Below, piece by piece: positions 29,638-38,978 of a DNA stretch of 64,000 bases. The notes beneath the pieces are model-generated. The model was not told where the DNA came from and ran no database searches. It saw only the letters and a program-made list of their open reading frames with translations. A program made the position numbers and the translations under genes. Each line of letters opens with the position of its first letter. Within the stretch, counting starts at the first letter, position 1. Source of the DNA: a bacterium (GTDB taxonomy: Bacteria; Verrucomicrobiota; Verrucomicrobiia; Verrucomicrobiales; Akkermansiaceae); contig JAAEZT010000011.1 of NCBI GenBank assembly GCA_018222765.1, positions 52,120-116,119 on the forward strand, in the 5' to 3' direction.

Positions 29638-32565
29638 ATGAAGCTCTTCCTCTGCTCGCTCTTTCTCATCGGCTCTCTGCACGCCGCCAGACGCCCAAAC
29701 GTCATCGTCGTCTTCATCGACGACATGGGATACTCCGACTTCTCCTGCTTCGGCGGCACGGTCAAGACCCAGCATATCGACCGGCTCGCTGCCGAGGGAA
29801 TCAAGTTCACCAATTTCTACGTCAACTCTCCCATTTGCTCACCCTCCCGCGTCGCACTCACCACGGGGCAATACCCGCATCGCTATCGCATCACTTCCTA
29901 TCTAAGCAACCGTCGTGACAATAACAAGCGCGGCATGGCTCAGTGGCTTGACCCCAAGGCACCTACTCTGGCCAAACAACTCAAAGCCCACGGCTACGCC
30001 ACCGGCCACTTCGGCAAATGGCATATGGGCGGGCAACGCGACGTCGCCGACGCTCCCACCATCTCATCCTATGGCTTTGATGAATCACTCACCAATTTTG
30101 AGGGAATTGGTCCCAAACTTCTTCCGCTCACCATGAAGCCCAACCCTGAGGGCGGCGACCCTATCACGGGACGAATCTGGGCGGATGCCGAACGTCTCGG
30201 TGAAGGGTTTATCTGGATGCAGCGGTCGGAAATCACTACTGGCTTCATCGACGAAGCCCTGAATTTTGTCGACAAATCCCAGACTGAGGAAAAGCCCTTC
30301 TTCATCAACATCTGGCCTGACGATGTCCACGGTCCATTCTGGCCGCCACTTGACAAATGGGGCGGCAGCAAACGGGGACTCTACAATGGCGTTCTCGATT
30401 CCATGGACGAACAACTCGCCCGCCTTTTCGATCGTGTCCGCAACGATCCCAAACTCCGCGACAACACCATCATCACCGTTTGCTCCGACAACGGCCACGA
30501 GCCTGGTGCCGGAACCTCCCGCCCTTTCCGCGGAGCCAAGACCTGGATGTATGAAGGCGGCATTCGCTCTCCCCTCGTCGTTTGGGCTCCCGGACTCATG
30601 CCCATAGAAAAAATAGGCAGCACCAACGACAGTTCCGTCTTCAGCGCCATCGATCTCAACCGCTCGCTTTACCAGATTACCGGAACCAAACCATCCCAAC
30701 ATCTCGACGGCGAGGACGTCTCGCAAACGCTCGTTGGAAAATCCACCGCCTCCCGAAAAGCGCCCATCTTTTGGCGGCGTCCTCCCGACCGCCCCGGCTT
30801 TGGCCATGGATTCCAGGAAGACAACCCCGATCTCGCCGTTCGCGAGGGCAGGTGGAAATACCTCGTCAACCACGACGGCTCCACTCCACAACTCTACGAT
30901 CTCCCCGCCGATCCCGGTGAGTCAAAAAACCTCGCCGGGAAGCATCCTAAAATTGTCACCCGCCTCGACCAAGCCCTGCGAGCTTGGAACAAGAAAATGC
31001 CCGTCGACGGCAGTCATCCCGACTACGCCAAAGTCGGTGCGCTTCCACTCAACCACTTCGTCAATCCCATCGGTGAAGGTGCCGACCCCTGGGTCATTCG
31101 TGACCCCAACAACGATCGCTACCTTTGGTGTTTCTCCGAAGGCAATCGCGGCATCTCAATTCACACAAGCAAGAACCTGACCTCCTTCGGTCAAAAACAT
31201 GTCGTCTGGGAGGCTCCGGAATCCGGCCCCTACTCCAAAGAAGTCTGGGCACCTGAACTCCACTACCTCAACGAGCGATGGCACATTTACTTCGCCGCCT
31301 CCGACGGACAAAACAAGAATCACCTCGCCTACGTCTTGAAATCAAAAACGAAAGATCCCCTTGGCGAATACGACCTCCACGGACCTTTCCAAACCGGCGA
31401 CACCGAGGAACAAAACCTCTGGGCCATCGACATGACTCCGCTCCAACACGAAGGAAAACTCTACGCGCTCTGGTCTGGCTGGGACGGCCCAGAAACCGAC
31501 CGCCAGTTTCTCTACATCGCCGAGATGGCCTCACCCACCAAGCTCGCCGGCAAACGCGTGCGCATTTGCGACAACCTCGATTATCCGTGGGAGAAAACCG
31601 AGGGCGGCCCAAACGGCCGCGGCCTAAATGAGGGGCCGCAAATTCTCAAGAATGGCAAACATACCTATCTCATCTATTCCTGCGGCGCTTCCTGGTTGCC
31701 CAGCTATAAACTCGGTCAACTAGAACTCACTGGCGACGATCCGCTAGATCCCACATCCTGGAAAAAACGCAAAGGTAGCATCTTCCAATCATCCAAGGAA
31801 ACCTTCGGCGTCGGTCATTCCTGCTTCGTCAAGTCACCAGATGGATCCGAATGGTGGCACATCTTCCACGCCAAGCGCGACCCCAAACCCGGCTGGCGAC
31901 GCGCCATTTTTGTCCAACCCTTCAAGTTTCACCGAGACGGCCGCCCCCTCTTCGGGAGACCAATCCCATCAGGCCAAATTCACCCCCGACCAGCCGGGGA
32001 GAAAACCTCACAACTCAATCCGCCCTACCACTCCGACCTGAGCTCCGATCACTCTTTCTACGGCCACCATCAGTTCTACCAGGTCACCGATGACGGCCTT
32101 CGCATGGGATCCTCACAAAGCAAACTCATCAACGACTACCGTTCCGGAGAAAAAATCGTCCTCCACGATCAAGCTCCGCAGGACTTCACCGCTTCAGTCA
32201 CTCTCGACTTCCACAATAATCGCAAGGGCCGTGGTGCTGGCCTCCTCTTCCGCGTCACCGCCCCTTCCGTCGGATACGATGCCCACCGCGGCTACTTCGT
32301 CGGCATTAAACCCAGCCAAAATTCCGTCCTCTTCGGCAAAATGGATGGCTCCAGCTGGAAGGAGTTGAGACGGATCACCCTCCCCATCGACGTCTCAAAA
32401 AAACACCAACTCAGCGTGACTGGTATCGGGCCCGAATTCACGATCTCCCTCAATGGAAGCCAACTCCTCACTCACACCGACAAAGACTACCAAAAAGGAA
32501 CCATCGGGCTCCGCGTCGTCGACATCCCCACGACCTTTTCAGACCTAAAAGTCACGAAGCCATAA
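29638..32565 (+). CDS. Secreted sulfatase fused to a GH43-like beta-propeller and C-terminal beta-sandwich
   Basis: A 975-aa protein. Signal peptide MKLFLCSLFLIGSLHA supports the ATG at 29638. The sulfatase domain (about 20-465) has VVFIDDMGYSD and the C-S-P-S-R motif (Cys about 67). From about residue 475 the sequence changes to a GH43/GH-F-like five-bladed propeller: ADPWVIRDP (candidate catalytic base Asp), EVWAPELHY, and GLNEGPQILKNGKHTYLIYS (candidate acid Glu), ending near 780. A final beta-sandwich (about 850-975, DFHNNRKGRGAGLLFRVT) resembles the domains often C-terminal to GH43 enzymes. The two catalytic modules may desulfate and cleave the same glycan. The last 14 bp overlap the convergent oxidoreductase gene. 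Confidence 0.85.
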   Translation: MKLFLCSLFLIGSLHAARRPNVIVVFIDDMGYSDFSCFGGTVKTQHIDRLAAEGIKFTNFYVNSPICSPSRVALTTGQYPHRYRITSYLSNRRDNNKRGMAQWLDPKAPTLAKQLKAHGYATGHFGKWHMGGQRDVADAPTISSYGFDESLTNFEGIGPKLLPLTMKPNPEGGDPITGRIWADAERLGEGFIWMQRSEITTGFIDEALNFVDKSQTEEKPFFINIWPDDVHGPFWPPLDKWGGSKRGLYNGVLDSMDEQLARLFDRVRNDPKLRDNTIITVCSDNGHEPGAGTSRPFRGAKTWMYEGGIRSPLVVWAPGLMPIEKIGSTNDSSVFSAIDLNRSLYQITGTKPSQHLDGEDVSQTLVGKSTASRKAPIFWRRPPDRPGFGHGFQEDNPDLAVREGRWKYLVNHDGSTPQLYDLPADPGESKNLAGKHPKIVTRLDQALRAWNKKMPVDGSHPDYAKVGALPLNHFVNPIGEGADPWVIRDPNNDRYLWCFSEGNRGISIHTSKNLTSFGQKHVVWEAPESGPYSKEVWAPELHYLNERWHIYFAASDGQNKNHLAYVLKSKTKDPLGEYDLHGPFQTGDTEEQNLWAIDMTPLQHEGKLYALWSGWDGPETDRQFLYIAEMASPTKLAGKRVRICDNLDYPWEKTEGGPNGRGLNEGPQILKNGKHTYLIYSCGASWLPSYKLGQLELTGDDPLDPTSWKKRKGSIFQSSKETFGVGHSCFVKSPDGSEWWHIFHAKRDPKPGWRRAIFVQPFKFHRDGRPLFGRPIPSGQIHPRPAGEKTSQLNPPYHSDLSSDHSFYGHHQFYQVTDDGLRMGSSQSKLINDYRSGEKIVLHDQAPQDFTASVTLDFHNNRKGRGAGLLFRVTAPSVGYDAHRGYFVGIKPSQNSVLFGKMDGSSWKELRRITLPIDVSKKHQLSVTGIGPEFTISLNGSQLLTHTDKDYQKGTIGLRVVDIPTTFSDLKVTKP

Positions 32566-33466
32566 TCATCTCAGTGATCTTAAAGGCGATAGCAAGGGCA
32601 TCAGTTCCCTGCTGACCGGTCACCGCCGGAGTCTTGCCATGCCGCACGCTTTCGACAAAGGCCGAGAGTTCCAACTTGAGCGGTTCGTCTTTCTCCACCT
32701 CAACTGGCGCTTTCCTGATCTCCCCGCCTTCCTTCCAATACATTTCCCCTGCCTGCTCCTGATAATCGAGCGAAAGATAGCCGTCGTCCTGGAAAACTCG
32801 AATTTTACGAAGTCGTTCCGGACTAATCCGACTCGCCGTGACATTGGCGACACAGCCATTCTCAAATCTCAGGCGGGCATTGGCAATGTCCTCGCTTTTC
32901 ATGAGCACGGGCACTCCGACCGCATCGATGCTTTCCACCGGCGACTTAACCAGATGAAGAATGATTTCCAAATCGTGAATCATAAGATCCAAGACCACCC
33001 CGATATCAATGCTCCGGTTCGGGAAGGGCGAGAGACGGTGGGCCTCAATGAACTTGGGTTGATGCAGTTTGGCCTCCAACTCCCGCATCACTGGATTAAA
33101 ACGCTCAATATGTCCGACTTGCAGAATGCGATCGTATTGCCCGGCCAATCGCACCAATTCCTGGGCCTCCTCCACATTGGGCGCGATCGGTTTTTCCATC
33201 AAAACGTGAACTCCCCGCCTCATTAATTCACCCCCTACAGACAAATGGGCCACCGTCGGCACGGCGACGCTCGCCAAATCACAGGCCTCGGATAGCGCCT
33301 CCAGCGAATCCACCGCTTCAGCGCCGAACTCCTCCGCGATCGCTCTAGCGCGTTCCAAATCAGCGTCATATACCGCTTCCAACTCAGCTTCTTCGATCAA
33401 AGAATAACATCTGGCGTGATTTCTTCCCATCGATCCAGCCCCGGCAACTCCCGCTCGCAATTTCAT
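32552..33466 (-). CDS. Gfo/Idh/MocA family NAD(P)-dependent oxidoreductase
   Basis: A 304-aa cytoplasmic enzyme from ATG 33466 (MKLRAGVAGAGSMG). The N-terminal Rossmann fold has GAGSMG (about 8-13). The family lysine is in VLMEKPIAPN (about 96-105), followed by VGHIERFNP and DLMIHDLEI, the substrate-site His block. The HIERFNP form is common in members that act on sugar nucleotides such as UDP-GlcNAc 3-dehydrogenases, but no aminotransferase partner is adjacent, so substrate is not assigned. It is divergent from the ABC exporter operon (136 bp between starts) and overlaps the sulfatase-GH43 gene end by 14 bp. Confidence 0.85.
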   Translation of the reverse strand: MKLRAGVAGAGSMGRNHARCYSLIEEAELEAVYDADLERARAIAEEFGAEAVDSLEALSEACDLASVAVPTVAHLSVGGELMRRGVHVLMEKPIAPNVEEAQELVRLAGQYDRILQVGHIERFNPVMRELEAKLHQPKFIEAHRLSPFPNRSIDIGVVLDLMIHDLEIILHLVKSPVESIDAVGVPVLMKSEDIANARLRFENGCVANVTASRISPERLRKIRVFQDDGYLSLDYQEQAGEMYWKEGGEIRKAPVEVEKDEPLKLELSAFVESVRHGKTPAVTGQQGTDALAIAFKITEMIMAS

Positions 33467-33601
33467 ACTCGATTCCTCGCAGATTAGCCCTGAATTGCCA
33501 ACCAACTTTCGACTTGAAAAATTTTGGAAAAAAACAAGATTCCTCGACAACTTCCAGCGGCACGACGCTTACATCGTGAATACAAACCCAAAAAATCAAC
33601 A

Positions 33602-34327
33602 ATGATCGAAGTAAAAGATCTCAAAAAACAGTTCGGCCAAAAGGTTGCCGTCGACAACCTCTCTTTCTCAGTGAAGAAGGGTGAAGTTCTTGGCTTCTTG
33701 GGGCCCAACGGAGCAGGAAAATCGACGACGATGCGTATGGTAACGGGTTTCCTCCCCGTAACGGCCGGCGAAATCGAAATCTGCGGAATCTCCATGATCG
33801 GTAGCCCAACCGAGGCTAAGCGCAAGATCGGCTACCTTCCCGAGTCAGCTCCTCTCTACAATGACATGACCGTTCGAGGCTTCCTTAGGTTCTGCGCTTC
33901 GATGCAGGGATTAAAAGGTGCCGCGAGAGCTACCGCTGTCGATGAAGCCATCGAAACCTGCTTTCTCGAGAGCGTCGCCAGCCAGTCCATCGACACCCTC
34001 TCCAAGGGATATCGCCACCGGACCTGCCTTGCGCAATCCCTTCTCCACAACCCCGAGGTCCTCGTTCTCGACGAACCGACTGACGGACTCGATCCCAACC
34101 AGAAATCCGAAGTGCGTAAGTTGATCAAGCGTCTTGGAGAAGATCGCGCTATTCTTTTTTCCACTCACATTTTGGAAGAAGTCTCCGCCGCCTGCACCCG
34201 CGCAGTCATTGTTGACCAAGGAAATATTGTTGCCGACGGCACTCCCGATGAATTGGAAAAACAAGGTGGAGGCTCCCTATCGGAGCTTTTCCGAAAAGTC
34301 ACCAGTCAGGAATCACCTGCGGCTTAA
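33602..34327 (+). CDS. ABC transporter ATP-binding protein (GldA/NatA-like)
   Basis: A 241-aa ATPase from ATG 33602. Walker A GPNGAGKST (about 34-42), signature LSKGYRHR in place of LSGGQ, Walker B VLVLDEPTDGLDP (about 152) and H-loop STHIL are all present, so it should hydrolyse ATP. The LSKGYRHR signature is typical of the GldA/Gld-like ABC-2 class. It is the first gene of a four-gene operon with the permease (22 bp downstream), the GldG-like auxiliary protein and a DUF4340 protein. Known members are linked to gliding in Bacteroidetes but are widespread in non-gliders, so the exported substrate is unknown. Confidence 0.92.
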   Translation: MIEVKDLKKQFGQKVAVDNLSFSVKKGEVLGFLGPNGAGKSTTMRMVTGFLPVTAGEIEICGISMIGSPTEAKRKIGYLPESAPLYNDMTVRGFLRFCASMQGLKGAARATAVDEAIETCFLESVASQSIDTLSKGYRHRTCLAQSLLHNPEVLVLDEPTDGLDPNQKSEVRKLIKRLGEDRAILFSTHILEEVSAACTRAVIVDQGNIVADGTPDELEKQGGGSLSELFRKVTSQESPAA

Positions 34328-34349
34328 TTCACTACTTAAGAATCTTACT

Positions 34350-35081
34350 ATGAACACCTGGACTATTTTTAAGCGTGAGCTGACGAGCTATTTTACCCAG
34401 CTCACTGCCTACGCCGTTATTGTTATCTTCGGACTTCTCTCCGTCGGTTTGGCATTTACCTTCGGAAGCTTCTGGCGCTATGAAGACGCCAGCCTCAGCT
34501 ACTCTTTCTTCTGGTGGCACCCCCTCCTTCTCATGATCCTCGCTCCCGCCGTGACGATGCGTCTCTGGTCGGATGAGCATCGCACAGGCACTATCGAACT
34601 CCTCGGAACCATGCCCGTTTCCATGGGCAGCGCCATTCTAGGCAAGTTCTTTGCCTCGGCCTTCGTCTGGCTTATCGCACTCGCTCTTACCTTCCCAATC
34701 GTTGTCTCAGTCAACTGGCTGGGCGATCCCGATAACTGGACGATCTTCTCCGGCTATCTGGGTAGCTTCATCGTATGCTGCACCTTCCTTGCCATCAGCT
34801 CCCTGGTCTCCGCCTTTACCCGCGACCAGGTTGTGGCACTCATCGTTTCAGTGGCGATCTGCTTTATTCTCACCTTCTGCGGCATTGATCCCGTCATCAA
34901 TGAAGTGCGACGCTCCGGTTCCGCAGAGACTGTCAATCTGCTCTCGACCCTCGGAGTCTACTCTCACTTCCTTGACGCCACCCGTGGCCTCATTCGCCTG
35001 CCAAGTTTGATCTACTTCATCGGATTGATCTCGGTCTGCCTGGTTGGCACCAACCTCGTTCTGAAATCACAGCGTGCTTAA
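34350..35081 (+). CDS. ABC-2 type permease (GldF-like)
   Basis: A 243-aa inner-membrane protein from ATG 34350 (MNTWTIFKRELTSYFTQL, the usual permease N-terminus). About six hydrophobic segments are visible, including AYAVIVIFGLLSVGLAFTFG, WWHPLLLMILAPAVTMRLW, FFASAFVWLIALALTFPIVV, YLGSFIVCCTFLAISSLVS and VALIVSVAICFILTFCGI. The MRLWSDEHRTGTIELL motif between helices is characteristic of the GldF/ABC-2 permease group. It lies 22 bp after the ATPase gene and 24 bp before the auxiliary gene. Confidence 0.9.
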   Translation: MNTWTIFKRELTSYFTQLTAYAVIVIFGLLSVGLAFTFGSFWRYEDASLSYSFFWWHPLLLMILAPAVTMRLWSDEHRTGTIELLGTMPVSMGSAILGKFFASAFVWLIALALTFPIVVSVNWLGDPDNWTIFSGYLGSFIVCCTFLAISSLVSAFTRDQVVALIVSVAICFILTFCGIDPVINEVRRSGSAETVNLLSTLGVYSHFLDATRGLIRLPSLIYFIGLISVCLVGTNLVLKSQRA

Positions 35082-35105
35082 TTCCTCTTACTCAATATTA
35101 GACCA

Positions 35106-37229
35106 ATGAAAGCTCTCAAACCTGCTCTTCTCGCCATCGCTGGCATCGGACTTCTTCTGCTCCTTCTGTCTTTTGCAGTCGAGTCCCTCGAATCAATCCG
35201 TTGGACTGCACTCGTCGTCGGATTAGCAGCCTTTTCCATGCATACGGAAAACCGCATCGCCCGGGCTGCCGTCGGCACTGCCGTGCTCGCCGCCCTTGTC
35301 TTCTTCTTCACCGAAATTGTCAGTGATACCGCCATCGGCCGGAAAAATATCGACCTCACCGAAGATGACCGCTTCACCCTTACCGAAGGAACGAAGTCCA
35401 TCCTCGCCGAACTCGATGATCCCGTCACGATCAACTACTACGTGACTCGCGATATTGAAGGGGCCTCGGCCGATATCAAACGCTACATTCCCCGCGTCGA
35501 TAACTTCCTCGAGGAAATCACTGGCCTAGCAAAGGACGATAATATTACCCTGAACTTCATCGATCCTCAGGCAAATACCGATGAAGAGGATGCGGCCATT
35601 CTGGACGAAATCAACATTGCCCAGGTGGGCGAAAACGGACGCCTCTTCTTCGGAGCGTCCATCAGCTCGCTGGATCAGAAAAAAGTCATTCCTTACTTCA
35701 ATCCCGAAGCTGAAACCCAGTTGGAATACGACGTCATCAGCGCCATTGCCGAAGTCACTGTTCGTAATCCTCCCGTCATCGGACTGGTCACCCCGCTCAA
35801 CATGAGCACTGGCGGCCAGAGCCGAAAAGGCCAGGCAATTCACAGTGAACTCCAAAATTCCCGAAAGCTCGCCGACCTTGGAATGGGAGTCATCACCCAG
35901 CTCCCTGCAATCTACGAAGCCAACGAATGGGGCGAAGCTCCCGACTACCTCGACCCCGAGCGCATTCCGGTTGTCCTCGTCGTTCACCCTGCGGAAATTA
36001 CCCCCGAAGCGGAATTTGCCCTCGACCAATACCTCCTCCGCGGGGGAAACGTCATCGCCTGTGTCGACTCCCTCTCCCTCGCAGCCCAGCAGACCGCGCA
36101 GCAACCGCAGTTCCCCGGCATGCCTCCGCAAGGCGGCACCCCGACGGTTTCCACTCTGCCCAAGTTGTTCGAGAAGCATGGCATCGTCACTAGCGGATCG
36201 GAAGTCCTCTTCGACCCTAAGTTCGCTCCCGACAATCCATTCTTCTCGGTCTACAACAAGGACGACATGGCGATCCAGGATGACATCACCCTGGCCTCGA
36301 TTCAGAACCTCGTCTTCCTCGCTCCGGGGGCCTTCACCTCCATCGAAGCAAAAGGACTCGAAGTTTCCCGCATCCTGAAAAGCTCCGACCGCAGCGGATT
36401 CATCCCTGATACTAGGGTCAAAGCCTCCTTCCAAAACCCCCAGTCGCTCACCAAAGGCCTGGTTTCAAAAGATAAAGGCTACGATCTCGTCGTGCGTCTC
36501 AGCGGTGAATTCGAAACCGCCTTTCCCGACGGTAATCCCGCCGACAAAAAAGAAGACGAGGAAGAAAAAGACTCCGACGATAAGAAGGACGAAAAAGCCG
36601 AGGAGGAGAAAAAAGAAGATGAGAAAGAAGAACCCAAAACCGAGGCTCTTAAAAAAGGCACCGCTACAGGTAACCTCATTCTCGTCGCTGACTCCGACTT
36701 CATCATGGACCGAGTCGCCTACGGGTATCGCCAGGCTCTCACCACCCAGGGAGTGCAACTCCGGGCCGTCCCGCTTTCAGGAAACGGTCCCTTCCTTCTC
36801 AACATCGTCGATCAGGCCAACAACTCGGCCCATCTCATTGGAGCGCGGGCCCGCACTCCGGTCATGCGCCCACTCACCGTCTTCAAGGATCTGGAGGCGG
36901 AATATGAGCAGACCATTGGAAAAAAAGTCAAAGCCATTCAAGAGGAGCTCGACGCGGCTAATAAGAAGCTCTCCGAGCTGGTTCAAAAACGGGCCGCCGA
37001 AGGCCGCGCTCGCTTCACTGCCGAAGAAACCAAATTCTATTTCGATGCCCAAAAAGAACGGGCCGCCAAAGAGAGGGAAATGCGGGAAGAACAAAAAGGA
37101 CTTCAGTCGGATATCGACGCCATCAAGTCCGGCATCTTCCTTAAATCCCTTCTCATTGTCCCCGGACTCGTCATTCTTGCGGGAATCGGAGTATTCATCT
37201 ATCGCCGCATGAGCACCCAAGCTCGTTAA
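35106..37229 (+). CDS. GldG-like ABC transporter auxiliary protein
   Basis: A 707-aa protein with two or three N-terminal membrane segments (about 7-27, 33-48, 55-75), a large periplasmic domain, and a C-terminal helix (about 680-700, SLLIVPGLVILAGIGVFIYR). DDPVTINYYVTRD, YIPRVDNFLEEI and DQYLLRGGNVIACVDSL are typical of the GldG/ABC_transp_aux family. The periplasmic part is broken by a Lys/Glu/Asp low-complexity linker of about 45 residues (about 478-522). A coiled-coil-like segment (about 600-670) precedes the last helix. It is the third gene of the exporter operon. Confidence 0.88.
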   Translation: MKALKPALLAIAGIGLLLLLLSFAVESLESIRWTALVVGLAAFSMHTENRIARAAVGTAVLAALVFFFTEIVSDTAIGRKNIDLTEDDRFTLTEGTKSILAELDDPVTINYYVTRDIEGASADIKRYIPRVDNFLEEITGLAKDDNITLNFIDPQANTDEEDAAILDEINIAQVGENGRLFFGASISSLDQKKVIPYFNPEAETQLEYDVISAIAEVTVRNPPVIGLVTPLNMSTGGQSRKGQAIHSELQNSRKLADLGMGVITQLPAIYEANEWGEAPDYLDPERIPVVLVVHPAEITPEAEFALDQYLLRGGNVIACVDSLSLAAQQTAQQPQFPGMPPQGGTPTVSTLPKLFEKHGIVTSGSEVLFDPKFAPDNPFFSVYNKDDMAIQDDITLASIQNLVFLAPGAFTSIEAKGLEVSRILKSSDRSGFIPDTRVKASFQNPQSLTKGLVSKDKGYDLVVRLSGEFETAFPDGNPADKKEDEEEKDSDDKKDEKAEEEKKEDEKEEPKTEALKKGTATGNLILVADSDFIMDRVAYGYRQALTTQGVQLRAVPLSGNGPFLLNIVDQANNSAHLIGARARTPVMRPLTVFKDLEAEYEQTIGKKVKAIQEELDAANKKLSELVQKRAAEGRARFTAEETKFYFDAQKERAAKEREMREEQKGLQSDIDAIKSGIFLKSLLIVPGLVILAGIGVFIYRRMSTQAR

Positions 37230-37270
37230 TCCGCATTCCTTAGTCACTTCAAAACCCAGTCACTAAAACA

Positions 37271-38704
37271 ATGTCACGTAAACAATTACTCATTCTCTGG
37301 ATCCTAACCCTCGTCGCCGGACTCGTTGTCTTCAAAACGAAGAACGACAAAGACGACAAGATTACAGTCTCAACCAAGCTCGAAATTGGAGCGAAAACTC
37401 TCGGTGACATCGACCTCGGTAATATCACCGAAGTCGTAGTCACCGCCGGAGACGACACTACTACCGCAGCCCTTAAGGACAATCGTTGGTTCGTCTCGGA
37501 AGAGGGCAATTTCCCCGTCAACCTGCAGACCCTCTCGGGCATCTTTGATGACCTGCAAAAAGCCAACGTCATCCAGGCTACCTCGGTCGAAAAAGACTAC
37601 TACGACCGATTTCATCTCGATCCCGATGATGAAAAAACCGACAACCGCCCTAAAACGATTACTCTAAAAAGCGGTGAAGACACCCTAATCACTTACTATA
37701 TCGGAAAACGTAACGAGACTAAAGGTGGACGCGGCAGCGGAGGTGGACGCTACATTCGCTTGAGCAACGACGACAGCGGAGTCTACGTTATCAAAGAAGG
37801 GTTTGATAACCTCCAAGCCAAGCCCGAAGACTGGATTACCAAATCGCTCACCTTGCTCGATTCTCCGATCAAAGTGGAAGTTAAAGCCAAGGAAGGCGCG
37901 TCTTATGAATCTTGGACCGTCTCCCGTCCCACCGCCGTCGATGACTTCACGCTCGAGGATGGTACCGCCGGCTGGGAGACCAACAGCACCGAAACCATGG
38001 CCTTGAAGAACTTCTTCACTCAGGTCAATTTCACCGATCTCCTCAACGAGCAGGAAGTTAAGGACCTCGTCAATGAAAACGACCAGCGCGAAGTCAACAT
38101 CACTGATTCATCCGGAGCAAAGTATCTCTTCACCATCACCCCGGAGAAAGTCGAACAGCCCGAGAAGAAGCCTGACGACAAAGCCCCCCCCGCAAAAGTC
38201 GAGCCCTCCAATTTCGTGGTAAGCTTCAAGATCTTGAACGGTCCGACCGAACCCCAAAAACCTGCCGAGGACGCCACCGTCCAACAACAGGCCGAATACC
38301 AGGCTCGCGTCGCCAATCGCGACAAGCTGATCAAGAACATGGAGCTTCAGAAGACCCTCGAGGGGCGAAACTTCAAGATCGCTGCGACCCACATCAAAGC
38401 GATTAACAAGAGAAAGCAACAACTTGAGAAAGCGAAAAAGGTCAGCGTGACCACCAACCCGGTCAAGGTCCCGACACCCGGGCCGGTCACGGACACACCG
38501 AACCCCCTCCTCAACCCTCCGCCTATTCCGGGCAGTACCCCCGCTCCTGAAAACGGCAAGCCTCCCAGAAAACGGATCGAGGCAGTCACTCCTCCGATCG
38601 CGATCCCTCCCCGCCCCGGTAAAAAAGAGAAAGAGGTAAAACCTGTGGAGACTACCGAAAAGACCGACGCAGCGAAAAAAGAAACGCCAAAAAAGAGCGA
38701 GTAA
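37271..38704 (+). CDS. DUF4340 domain protein, last gene of the Gld-like exporter operon
   Basis: A 477-aa protein with a single N-terminal membrane anchor (about residues 4-17, LLILWILTLVAGLVVF) and a periplasmic domain with tandem DUF4340-like repeats (FPVNLQTLSGIFDDLQKANV, and DYYDRFHLDPDDE). This family is regularly found beside GldG-like proteins, which supports the operon call. The C-terminal 120 residues are rich in Pro, Lys and Glu (VKVPTPGPVTDTPNPLLNPP) and probably unstructured. A clear intrinsic terminator follows 24 bp after the stop. Confidence 0.82.
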   Translation: MSRKQLLILWILTLVAGLVVFKTKNDKDDKITVSTKLEIGAKTLGDIDLGNITEVVVTAGDDTTTAALKDNRWFVSEEGNFPVNLQTLSGIFDDLQKANVIQATSVEKDYYDRFHLDPDDEKTDNRPKTITLKSGEDTLITYYIGKRNETKGGRGSGGGRYIRLSNDDSGVYVIKEGFDNLQAKPEDWITKSLTLLDSPIKVEVKAKEGASYESWTVSRPTAVDDFTLEDGTAGWETNSTETMALKNFFTQVNFTDLLNEQEVKDLVNENDQREVNITDSSGAKYLFTITPEKVEQPEKKPDDKAPPAKVEPSNFVVSFKILNGPTEPQKPAEDATVQQQAEYQARVANRDKLIKNMELQKTLEGRNFKIAATHIKAINKRKQQLEKAKKVSVTTNPVKVPTPGPVTDTPNPLLNPPPIPGSTPAPENGKPPRKRIEAVTPPIAIPPRPGKKEKEVKPVETTEKTDAAKKETPKKSE

Positions 38705-38727
38705 GCGCTCTTGGTTTAACAAGTTCA

Positions 38728-38766
38728 AAAGCCCGGTCTGCCACAAGCGGCCGGGCTTTCTTGCTT
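38728..38766 (+). terminator. Intrinsic terminator of the Gld-like exporter operon
   Basis: A 9-bp perfect stem AAAGCCCGG / CCGGGCTTT with a 14-nt loop, followed by TTGCTTTT. It begins 24 bp after the DUF4340 stop codon. Confidence 0.85.
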
Positions 38767-38978
38767 TTTAAAGGAATCCCAAACAACAAAGATCGCTTGC
38801 ATTAATCTCAATCCCCCTTACTCCTTGGCCCGCCGGGTCCATGAATCCTGATGAGGAGAGCGCCACACCACGACTCTCCACCCCCTCTTCCACTCTAGTT
38901 CGATGAGAGATTGGTTCCGGGTATTCTAACTAAACCTCGTCGAGACCAGACCCCATAAAAGGGATCACCAGATCAACT

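Noticed and set aside
30085..30891. A 268-codon minus-strand frame inside the sulfatase-GH43 gene
   Set aside because: Antisense to an intact sulfatase domain, low-complexity composition, no domain. A strand-bias by-product.
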